A DNA stretch of 64,000 nucleotides from NCBI GenBank assembly GCA_009733575.1, contig ML769383.1, forward strand, positions 744,001-808,000. The letters are read 5' to 3'. Of this stretch, positions 31,313 to 40,634 are shown in pieces. Within the stretch, counting starts at the first letter, position 1; each line of letters begins with the position of its first letter. The translations under genes and the position numbers were made by a program. The notes beneath the pieces were generated by a model that was given only the letters and a program-made list of their open reading frames with translations, did not search any database and had not been told where the DNA came from. The DNA comes from Gymnopus androsaceus JB14 (taxonomy: Eukaryota; Basidiomycota; Agaricomycetes; Agaricales; Omphalotaceae).

Positions 31313-31511
31313 GCGTAATGGTAAGAGTGTGGACTCGACGTCCGAACACGACTGAAGGACGAAACTGCAGCAGGCTGCGTCATCACCGTATTTGGTTAGT
31401 TGCAGGACTGAACAGACTGGGGGGCTGGATAGTCGATAGATATGAATAATATATCTTTTCGTTTTGAAGGATGCATCACGTCTAAAGTTGAATAAATTAA
31501 AATTTGCCGCG
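31313..31511. repeat. Spacer repeat S3 followed by promoter block copy P4
   Basis: TAATGGTAAGAG, GTCCGAACACGACTGAAG and CTGCAGCAGGC match S1/S2. From 31456, CTTTTCGTTTTGAAGGATGC, CTAAAGTTGAATAAA and AAAATTTGCCG match P1. This is the same spacer-then-promoter order as between F-box copies 1 and 2, without a preceding F-box gene. Confidence 0.65.
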
Positions 31512-31728
31512 GCCAGCTGGTCCGAGATCCCGGTGGCAGTTGCAGGCGACTGAGCTGTTGACGTCCGACGTCGACTTTGTCGTCTACCGCTGCCCTCCTT
31601 TGAGGCTCCAACGTTGCTGCTCGGCTATTATCAAATAATTCGACTGTATTCCTTCACTGCTCACCCAGATTGACCTTCCATCTCCATGAACTTGACTCCT
31701 AGATCCAAGTCAGTCTTATCTCTTCACG

Positions 31729-33491
31729 ATGCCATTGAATCTCATTTTCTCCAGTCTAGGGCACAGTCTCACACTTAAAAGACGACGAGGCCGCAGAAAC
31801 TTGAAACATATCGACAATATACATCCAGAGCTGGCTAATAATAACAAGAGGTCCTCGCTTGGCGCTTCTCAGCGTCCGTCATCGAGTGGGGCCTCTTACA
31901 ATAGCGCAAGCAGCATACCCTTGTCCGATGGAGAGGAAGAGGCGGATACTAGAGCTCGGGAGCCTAATGCAGCTCGGGAGCTCACCAGGAGCATGACAGC
32001 CGATGTGTTCAGCAGCAGCACACGACCATGGGATGGAAAAGATATCGATATCCAGCCTGATAGCGATGTGCTCAGCGATACCTCGTCGTTGGAAAGCGAG
32101 AGCCAGGTCGCATTCATCAACCAGCTCCCGAACGAGCTGCTCACACTTATCTTTGCTTATGGCTCTGAACTACCCCAGTTTGAGCTCCGATACCCATTAA
32201 CCCCCGTTCCGCCATTCAAAACGCCCTCACTCATCGAGTCCGTCATGTGTGTCTGTTCGCGCTGGCGGCAGTTGGCCATGCACACTCCTTCACTTTGGAC
32301 CTCGCTTCTGGTGACCCGCTCTCGAGGCGATCTCGACCGCTTACCCTCCGTAGCCGATTTTCAAAAACCCATGAACAGCATATCGCAGACTTTACAAAGG
32401 ACTCTGAACCTCCCCCTCGACATCACACTAGACTGCACCCACATATCCACCAAAACCGTCATTCGCCAGTTGGCAGCAGAGAGCGAACGATGGCGCAGCT
32501 TGTCCATCATTGTCCCCACCACACACAACCTCCCCGCTGTCCTATCCCATCTGAAAGACATCCACGCCCCTATCCTCGAATGCCTCGTCATCACTGCCCA
32601 CAAATTCCACGAGGGTGACGTACCCAACCTCCTCCCCCCGCAGCCCTTCCTCAAATCCAGCCCCCGCCTCTCCACAGTGCGTCTCAACCGCGTCGGGCTC
32701 CGCTGGAGCGCCAGCCCCCTCCGCAACCTCACCACCCTTGAACTCCGTTTCATCCTCTGGCCCACCCACTCGGACTTTCAAAACCTCTTCTCCAACTCCC
32801 CCGATCTGCAGAACCTCAAACTCCATTTTGACACCCACGCTTTCGCAAGGTTGGATAGGACTCTGAACCAACTTCCCAATGCCATGGTCCGACCGCTCAT
32901 CAAGATTCCCTGTCTCCGCGCTCTCGAGACTGCGGTTCATATACCACGATTCATCATCCACACACAACGTCATTCCCCTCTTACAACTATTCTCTCCTCC
33001 CAGCCCTCGAAGAACTAGTCCTCAAAGATTTCGGCACGGCCGAATGGTGTCGCTCCCTAGTATATTTCCGGTACTACGCAAAGACGTTCCCGAAATTGAC
33101 GAAGCTGGTTCTGGATAGAGTTAAAGACATTATATATGTCGACTCGAGTCTGGTGAGAGCGTTTCCGAAGTTGAAGAGTTTGCACCTCGTCAGAGTGTAT
33201 TCGAGTGCGTTTTGTCGGTTGTTGTGTGGTGCCAAGACACTAGATACCGGCGCTAGCTCGAACGCCTCGCATCAAGTGGATGTGTGGCCTGGATTGGAAG
33301 AGCTAACGATTGAGGAAGACCCAGAGGGCAAAATTGATTTGGTGGCGGAGGCTGTTAGGGCTAGGAAGAATATGGGGAGGGAGCTACAGAGGTTGAACCT
33401 AGACCGCGCGTTTTTCGACAAGGCGGAACGGGAAGACAAGGGAGAGGTTGTTGCTTGGCTCAAGGGAGTGACGGAGGTGAAGTATATTTGA
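31729..33491 (+). CDS. F-box protein with long disordered N-terminus
   Basis: A different F-box subfamily from the 21-25 kb pair. Residues 1-130 are Ser/Arg/Glu-rich and probably disordered. The F-box is INQLPNELLTLIFAYGSELP, with CVCSRWRQLAMHTPSLW, followed by leucine-rich segments (SPRLSTVRLNRVGLRW, LRNLTTLELR, SPDLQNLKLHFD, PKLTKLVLDRVKDI, PGLEELTIEEDPEG). The frame breaks twice, near 32927-32931 and 32993-33003, each by one base. Between them FIYHDSSSTHNVIPLLQLFS is readable in a second frame, and the rest (ALEELVLKDFGTAEWCR onward) in a third, to the stop at 33491. Consensus indels or a decaying gene; no intron signals found. Confidence 0.75.
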
Positions 33492-34241
33492 TCTACATAC
33501 CATCTATCTGATTCTTAGAGTTTGTTGGACGCGTACATTACTTGTCGTATATTCTTTGGTTTTTTGTTTGTTTTGGTTTTGGTTTCGCGATCGCTGTGGT
33601 TTGGTTCATGTTTTTGCTTTTACTACTTACGAGTTTCTCGTATTCATTCACTCACTCATGCATGTTTCTTTTTACTGCTGACATTCCCATCCATACTATT
33701 CCGTTCATATATGCCAATGGTTTAGTACACTATATTGTATATCCAAACTTTATACTTGGTCCACTTGGGGAAATACAGAAATAGAGAGGTATCATAGAGT
33801 TCATGATCATACGCTAGCGCACTCTCAACTCGTTTGTGCCGCATTCTTTACCGAAACAAGGTCATCTATCGCCTCCGCGAATCCCACCCAAGTTCGTTTC
33901 TCCAAGTTCAAAGGCGGTCTTCGATCAAAGCGAGATGAGAAACAAATGTTATTTCCAGCGTACGCGTTCACTGCCGACGCGTTTATTGCATGAATTCCTT
34001 CTCTTACCACTTTTAGGCTTGTATTCGCGATCGCGCTCGAGGGCGACTGAGTTGGTGTCTCGCAATGTCTCAGAAAGAATCGAGAAATTCAAGGGTGGTG
34101 GTACTGTCTGTCGTTCCGTGAACAGGAAGTACATCTAGAATTTTTGTGAGATCGTTTCGACCTTGGAACGCGCAATTTTTCAAAGAGTATCCATAGTAGA
34201 ATTGGGTGGGTATACGTAGTTGCCGCAAGGCCATGGCCAAC
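33492..34241. other. Convergent intergenic region
   Basis: Lies between the 3' ends of the F-box gene (plus) and DUO1 (minus). T/G-rich runs near 33550-33600 fit a 3' untranslated region. Small ORFs on both strands are shadows; no gene, RNA or repeat seen. Confidence 0.5.
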
Positions 34242-35378
34242 TCAACCGCGTCGTACTGTTCCACGAGCCAACCCAGACCCTCGAGTGGAAGATGCGGTAG
34301 TACTAGCTCCCCGCGCGCCGACAGCTATGGAACAGATTTAGCACAAGGAAAATATAGAACGACGATGGCAACGCACATCCTCTAGTCGAAGAGACAGCAC
34401 CCCGAGCCAAACCCCTCGTCGACGCTCTCGTACCTCTAACACCTCTAACACCGCCTCTACCCGCAATAAGCTCCTTCCTCTCTCTTTCAGCGCGCTCCCT
34501 TTCTTCCCTTTCCACTCTTTCTCGCATCTCTCTTTCCACGCGCTCCCTCTCTCTCTGTTCAGCCAAAACGCGCTCCTCCTCCTCCCTCCTCGCCTTCTCG
34601 CGTCTCTCTTCGAGTTCACGTTCGAGTATCTTGTTATCCTGATGCATCATGCACAAGAGGTTAATGAATGAATGATAGAAATCAAGTGTACAGTATATCG
34701 AACCAACCTCTAAAGAGCCTTCCCATTCATCATCAAAGATCAATCGCGAAACGTCCTCCGACTTGGATAATAAATCCATGTATTTATTCAACAACGCCTC
34801 CGTCTGCTCTAATTGTTTAGATATTCGCTGGAAAGGAAAGGAAAGACGAGTCGTCGTCATCTTCCAGTTAGTCGCCACTTGCGCAAGATCTCTACGTATG
34901 CATACCTCATTCGCAGACCCACCTCATCCAACGCCTCGTTGAATGAAGAAAACACCGAATTCAACTTGCGCAATACAAGGACATCGCTATGCAGTTTTTC
35001 TTCCCGTACTACTCGCGTTTGGGCTTTTACACGCTTTTCTTGTTCACGTTCTTCTGTTGTAATTTGTTTTTGTGTAATATCTCCGTCCCCGTCCTCTCCG
35101 TCCTCCTCCTCTTCTTCTTCTTCTTCATTTGAATTTTCCTCCAATCCAGAATCAGTAAGAGACTGCCCCCTCCGCCTCCGTGTCGGTGTAGAAGGCTGTG
35201 CTAATAAACTGAACGGTTTACTGGATGAGGATGAAGGGCCCGGGGAAAGCGAGAGTTCGGATATCGATAGGTCTACGTCGGAGGATGAGCTCGATGGTAG
35301 CATTGGAGATTCGGATAAAAGACGAGATCCACTGCTTCCAGAATCAAGACTGAAATCCGAAGAAGACGAAAGATCCAT
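34242..35378 (-). CDS. DUO1: DASH/Dam1 complex subunit DUO1
   Basis: Kinetochore-microtubule coupling subunit. The N-terminus is Ser-rich with an acidic run (EEEEEEEE). The conserved core is LRKLNSVFSSFNEALDEVG then RISKQLEQTEALLNKYMDLL and SEDVSRLIFDDEWEGS. A charged coiled coil (EREMRERVEREERERAERER) and an RG-rich tail (GRGGVRGVRGTRAS) follow. Exon 1 ends at 34906 (GTATGC donor); exon 2 ends LE before GTTGGTTCG; the last intron joins STRGS to VGARGAS. At the exon 1 end (34909-34912) the phase works only with one more A, which would read LRNE then RISKQLEQ as in relatives; the alternative is an earlier donor after LDE. The stop is at 34242. Confidence 0.85.
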
Positions 35379-35525
35379 GGCGGTGGTGGTTGCAAAGAAA
35401 GAAGTGGATTTGGCATTTTGCCGGGTTCCGGGTCCGGCAAATCGACGCGACGCGTAACTTGAACCTTGCTTGCAAACCTCATCCAGGCGTCTAACGAAAT
35501 GATGAGTTTTGCAGCAGGTCTAACT

Positions 35526-35639
35526 CAGACTCCTTCCCATTCGCGTTTGCAAGGGAGAATAATGAGAGCAATGAGATTAGATTAGATATACACTACTCTA
35601 ATTATTCTCCCTTGCAAACGCGAATGGGAAGCAGTCTGC
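35526..35639. mobile_element. hAT-like MITE with 8-bp target duplication
   Basis: 114 bp with inverted repeats CAGACTCCTTCCCATTCGCG / CGCGAATGGGAAGCAGTCTG plus the inner GTTTGCAAGGGAGAATAAT and its complement. The octamer GTCTAACT flanks it on both sides (35518-35525 and 35640-35647), the duplication length of hAT elements. Confidence 0.8.
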
Positions 35640-35647
35640 GTCTAACT

Positions 35648-36000
35648 GTCATATCGGTGCATATTATCGTTTTATATGTTATAGCCTGAAGTTCAAGGTT
35701 AGCCGCAGAATCCAGTCAATTTCATCAACAAGATTTTACGAGTAACTCAGAAAAAAAGTCGATAAGTACATAGTATTACAGTAATATTGACAAGCAAGCA
35801 AGGGCGTCTGACCAAGTCGGTGGTTTCTACATATACATAGAATATTTTACATTAATATATACATACAGTGTCTACGAGAACAACAGCCCACAAGCAGCAG
35901 GTTGAGGGGAAGGGGAAGGTCTGGCAAATGAAGTAGAACTAAAGAAAAAAAGAATACGTTAAGCACAGTTCACATAAAACTGCTTGCGACTTACATTGGT
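35648..36000. other. 3' flank of the viroplasmin-domain gene
   Basis: No gene seen. AT-rich sequence with ATATACATACA runs near 35850-35870; it probably includes the 3' untranslated region of the minus-strand gene and perhaps a last intron near 35940-35995. Confidence 0.4.
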
Positions 36001-37856
36001 TCACGACGAAACGTGAACACGGTTTCGCTGGATGGGAGACCTAGGATCGTCCGATTCATTGTATACCACAGCCGGTACATGGGTCAAAACCAAGTCATTG
36101 CTTTCCAGATTGGGAGTACGTCGAGGGCTTGTAACATTCACTGTACGAGTCACAGCAATCGGTGTGGAAGCCGCATCCCTTTTACGAGGCGAGCCCGAGG
36201 GACTATTGCAGGGAGAAAACCCAGCAGTAGCGCCTGTCGCCTTCAATTTCGGGGATATCAATGGACTAAGCAGTTTCGCTCGGGAAGGCGAGGGCGTGAC
36301 ATCTTCAGGACCAGAAGATTCCAGCTCCGACCCCGACTCTTTCTGGCGTTCTCGAGGGCTCAACCTTGTCTCAGCCTTCCCATGATTCACCGGACCCGGG
36401 CTGGAGCGCCAGACGCCCCCCGCACCTGAGGTACTGGCAGGAACATGAGCATGAGAACTCAAAGGACTGAGCAACTTGGCCCGAGAGTGCAAGGGCGTAA
36501 CATCTTCAGGACCAGAAGATTCCGGCTCCAACCCCGACTCGTCGTAACTTTCTCGAGCAGCCTTCCCATGATTCACCGAAACCGGGCTGGAAGCCGCGCG
36601 TGAAGTACTGGCAGGAACATGAGCATGAGAACTGGAAGGACTGAGCAACTTGGCCCGAGAGGGCGAGGGCGTAACATCTTCAGGACCAGAAGATTCCGGC
36701 TCCAGCCCCGACTCGTTGTGACTTTCTCGAGCAGCCTTCCCATGATTCACCGAAACCGGGCTGGAAGCCGCGCGCGAGGTACTGCCACTGGCAGGAACAT
36801 GAGCATGATAACTCAAAGGACTGAGCAACTTGGCCCGAGAGGGCGAAGGCGTAACATCTTCAGGACCAGAAGACTCCGCTTCCGAATCTTCGTCCAGCTC
36901 CGTCTCGCTGTCTGATAAAAACACAATGTCTTGGGGTCCTGAACGACTAACGCTACGATACTGTGAAGACGAGGCGAGCGGCGAAGAAAACTGAACAGCA
37001 GAGGCCGACTGTGTGCGCGAGATAGTCGAGGATAGAGGCGCTCTGGGTGTGGATGACTGCACGCTAGGAGCAGGAGCAGTTTTCGACCGAGAGATGGCGG
37101 ATGCCACCTGTCGACTTGAAGTCGTAAGAGTAGGCTCAGGTTTCCGCTCCTTCATTACCTGACGTCGTTCTCTATTCGGCGAAGGAGGAGCAGAGACAGG
37201 ATTTGTTGCTGCACTTCGACACGAGTGATTTCCTGCACAACAGCAGTGACAGCAACAATGATGATGGCAATTTGACCCGCATCCACCTTTAGTCGGGGAT
37301 GATTGATTCTGAGTGTATGTGGACCGACTTGACCGACCGTCGAAAGTGTTGACCGCTCGTTTCTCTCTCTGGGGAGACCTCTTGGTGACATTTCGGTCAT
37401 CAAACTGAGAGGATTTCTCGTCAAGTGAGGGATATGTGGATGGAGGCGGAGGCGGAGGGGCAGGGGCAGGAGTGAAGGCAGGAGTAAAAGCAGGTGGACT
37501 CGGAGGGGGAGAAGGAGGTTTAGGTGCTCCAGAGGCTAGGTTAATAACAGGGTGAGGCGGACAAGTCACGGGAGGATATATCCTCGGGCTTTTATATGGC
37601 TTATTGAACGAGCCTTGAATTTTCACAAAGCCATTTTGCATGGCTTCATTGAACGCGTTAATAGCTTCTTCTTTCGTCTCATGCTTTTCGCAGCAGTCGA
37701 GGCTGGCGAAAATAGGTTTCACCTGAAGCCTGCGTGTGCGTGTGGTCATTGGCTATTGTATCGAGGTACTTGGTCGTATTGCGGTACTCACCATTGCTTG
37801 AAGACACCAACATCTGTTCCCACTGTCACCACATAGAACTTTTCAGTCTTCCCCAT
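36001..37856 (-). CDS. RNase H1 N-terminal (viroplasmin-like) domain protein with disordered repeat region
   Basis: Exon 1 (37856-37792) and exon 2 (37729-36001) join at a Trp codon: MGKTEKFYVVTVGTDVGVF, KQW, LQVKPIFASLDCCEKHETKE, EEAINAFNEAMQNG. This is the small RNase H1 N-terminal / Cauli_VI fold that binds RNA:DNA hybrids; no RNase H catalytic domain follows. After a Pro-rich segment comes a Cys/His cluster (NCHHHCCCHCCCAGNHSC). Then come Ser-rich sequence and a four-fold repeat starting ESSGPEDVTPSPSRAKLLSP. The C-terminus is basic and Ser/Thr-rich. Similar one-domain proteins are common in agaricomycetes with unknown roles. The frame is intact over 600 codons. Confidence 0.75.
36301..36880. 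repeat. Coding minisatellite, four units
   Basis: Copies of ATCTTCAGGACCAGAAGA begin at 36301, 36502, 36676 and 36856 (spacing 201, 174, 180 bp, all multiples of three). Each unit encodes SSGPEDVTPSPSRAKLLSP, HAHVPAS and SPVSVNHGKA. All length changes keep the frame. Confidence 0.85.
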
Positions 37857-38118
37857 TATGGCTGCTGGGAGAATGGAATTGACTTGAAATGAGTCAAGCC
37901 CGACTTGTCATCATGCAATCAACACGCTACCGTGGAATGATGTACGTCGAACGCGCGCCTCGACCTCGGTACTATAAGATAGAGATGAGGGTAACGAACA
38001 CTGTTGGTTTCCACAGACTCTTGAGACACAAAGCGCTGTAAGTGACAATGTATAGAGGCAACTACACAGCAGTATATATTCATATTGTGAAAGGCATGAG
38101 GTTCTACAGCTCGAAAAA

Positions 38119-39214
38119 CTAGACTGCAATATATCCACCCCGATTCGACGAACGACGCGGTCTGACTGAACTGCACAGATGAGACGCAACGTCACTCAGC
38201 ATGTATGGCACTTCTTGCCAAAAATCTTTGTGACTGGACGGAGGATAGTTAGCTGGCAATAACAGAAAGAAAGCTAGCCCGAAAGACATACGGAATTAAA
38301 TCCATCCCAGTCGCACCATATGTGGTGTATTTATGGTATGCGCCAAGTCCAAAGTAAGCTAGGAAAGCTAATAGAAGCCTGGAAAGATAAGAGTTAGCTT
38401 GACTTTCTCCGAACGACCGGAACCGTGAACGTACACAAGGAAGAACCATCCAATACCACTTCCTCTACTTTCCTTCTCCTCGTTGTCACCTCCACTACCC
38501 TCATCATTTCCAGGCGGCTTTTCAGCTTGCTGCGAGCCACAAGCAGCAGGATGGGTCCACTCGACCTCAGCCAGCGACCCATTGTACGACAGGAATTTTG
38601 GATCACTGGCTAGCCTCACGGTTACAGATTAGATTAATCTGGAACGACTGCTTATTGGAATCGACGGAATTGTCTGGATATGGCGGTCCATGCATGAGGA
38701 TAGACACACCATGGGGAGCTATACAGGTGCAAGAAAACAAAATGATTGAGGAACTGTGCTGGGAGAGAAAGACGAATAGGACTCACGTACAATATAACTG
38801 CGAGAATGTTGCATCCAGATAGTCACCCTGGGCTACCGGGATTACTTGCACTACCCGCTCATCCTCTTTCTGCTTCTGGTTGCTTTTCGTCAAGCAAGCT
38901 CTTGTTCCCGAAGGACACTGCGGTAGGGTTAGATTATTGTCATTGGAATGAACATATACTGTATATACCTGGTCTCCCTCCGCCACATCCTGGGTCTTTA
39001 AAGAATCACAAAGATTGAAGAGCACAGTATCTAGCATTGTGGTCGGAGGCGTGATACGCGTCCGTGAGGCCGTTTGTTCGGCATTCAACGAAGTCAAGTT
39101 GAATTTGGTCTTGCCAATCTCAATTAAGCAGTTGAAATCTTCTGCTGCAATAGTAGGCACATAGCACGAAAGCAGGAAAAATAAAAACGCAGGAGAAAGG
39201 TGTCGTAGGATCAT
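38119..39214 (-). CDS. ATG27: Autophagy-related type I membrane protein ATG27
   Basis: Helps ATG9 trafficking in autophagy; also Golgi/endosome. A signal peptide (LSPAFLFFLLSCYVPTIAA) leads to a lumenal Man-6-P-receptor-like domain with FNLCDSLK, CPSGTRACLTKSN, GPPYPDNSVDSNKQSF, CNREAS, SDPKFLSYNGSLAEVEW and AACG. Then come GSGIGWFFLV LLLAFLAYFGLGAYHKY (transmembrane) and a cytosolic tail PHKDFWQEVPYML ending GGYIAV. Introns: after GDQ (GTATAT donor), after LY, inside FFLV, and before HKDFW (CCAG acceptor). Near 38601-38612 one extra C interrupts REAS and SDPKF. ATG 39256 is an alternative start that would add 14 residues before the signal peptide. Confidence 0.88.
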
Positions 39215-39299
39215 CGTAGTGGTGGTAGGAAACCAAGCGTGTGCCGCACAAGTCATAGCTTACGGCATGCTATCCGAGCCAAGAATGTACATCTTGTAC

Positions 39300-39555
39300 A
39301 TTATCTTAGTCTATCCGTATGCAAGTATCAAATCGTGCCAATCGCTCCCGTCTTTTCTCCTTTACAGAAATACTCTCTGTGGATGCTGCCGGAAAATCAG
39401 AAGAGGGAGCCGTGTTCTCAGACTTGTTATCGTTATCGTCTCGAATCCAAAGAATAGCTCAACCCGGCTCAACTGCACGCGGAAAAGCAGCAGCAGAGTC
39501 CAATTCTCAGGAGTGTCTTCAAAAGAGGCTCTTAACGCATAAACGCGGTGACTGG
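39300..39555 (-). pseudogene. Truncated copy of the ataxin-3 3' exon
   Basis: Aligns with 40.635-40.92 kb: ATCGTGCCAATCGC, AATACTCTCTGTGGATGCTG, GAGCCGTGTTCTCAGA, GGCTCAACTGCACGCGGAAA, GAGTGTCTTC and AGGCTCTTAACGCA. Several internal deletions remove codons and the frame is lost. Only the last ~280 bp of the parent is represented. Confidence 0.8.
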
Positions 39556-39601
39556 TAAGTAAGGAACACGTGCCTACTCCGAACGCGTTCACTGTACCAC
39601 C

Positions 39602-40449
39602 ATGAACGACGTGTGGTTATGGAATGCTGGACCTGTGCTCACTGAAGAGCGGCTCTCTATTTGGTGCAAATCCCACAAAGATTTCGATCCCAGGGCCTTC
39701 GCTGATTCTGGTCCATACGATTATGCCCATGAAATACTCAACCGACACCCCGACCTATACTGCTTTCATGACTCGGTCAACGACCCAAAGCCCTCTTCAT
39801 GTGTCGAAGTGTATTCACTCCCGCCGGCGCATCACCGCCAGATTTGGAACCAAAGGCCTCGACGTTCAAGTTGATGAAATATTGAGTGGAGACAAGCGAA
39901 CTCAAGCTGAAGGATCTGCCTTGTCTGAAAATTCTCTACCTTGAAGACAGAATCTGTGCGTTGCGTTTTATGTACTTAAATATTGTCATTTCTCTCTTTG
40001 GACTCTGAGCTAAACTATCTAGTTCCTCGAAGACTTGGTCAAAGATTTGAGAAACTCGTGCAGAAAGAGTCCGAAAAGGAGCGTCAAAAAGAACTAGAAA
40101 AGGAGTGTCGGACGACTGGAGAAGATTCTGAGTGCTAGAGGTAGCTCTTGACAATGCACCTCAACTGGCAAGACTCCGGACTTGGACTGAAGTCTATCAA
40201 TCTATGTCTCAAAAGCGAGCGACGAAGCAGTCAGTTACTATCAAAATCGCCTTACCCCGACCAACCTGAACGTGCTCGTACATGACGACGGTACGTCGCT
40301 CCGCGCGTTTAACTAGCGACAATGCAGGAGTTGATAGAGAAAGCAGGGGGCTGTACACCCTGCCCTCAAAGCGCGTTCGTGTTTTTCGACGCGGTTTGGA
40401 TGGAGCAGATCTCGAAAAAGAGCTGAGCGCTGAATGGTTGAAGGAATAG
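39602..40449 (+). pseudogene. Unknown fungal protein, frame-broken
   Basis: Starts with an open run (MNDVWLWNAGPVLTEERLSI, HKDFDPRAFADSGPYDYAHE). It changes frame near 39780-39800 into RRRITARFGTKGLDVQVDEI and KRTQAEGSALSENSLP. After an intron-like stretch (39958-40020) it continues with RRLGQRFEKLVQKESEKER, and ends with LTPTNLNVLVHDDGVDRESR and GLDGADLEKELSAEWLKE before a TAG at 40449. I do not recognise the family. Coding conservation with the 29.66-kb fragment supports a real ancestral gene. In-frame stops and shifts make the present copy doubtful. Confidence 0.5.
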
Positions 40450-40634
40450 ACAAATCGGATGGAAGCTCCCAGGTCTCGCCAACACTCGCCTGAAGAGATT
40501 AGGCCTAGAGTGCTAGGCCGATGGCTGATGTTTTATCTGTGGAAGACGTGGAAGAAGGTGGATTTCGATTTCGATTCTACAAATACAATAATTTGAATAA
40601 AGCCAAAAAGTAACTAGTCCATGGTATATACTCT

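Noticed and set aside
25548..31728. A defence-island or anti-viral system centred on the deaminase-like gene
   Set aside because: No partner gene (NTPase, protease, nuclease, receptor) is visible next to it; neighbours are repeats and gene fragments, so context does not support a system.
34070..34264. 64-codon ORF overlapping the DUO1 end
   Set aside because: Out-of-frame reading of the DUO1 3' exon and untranslated region.
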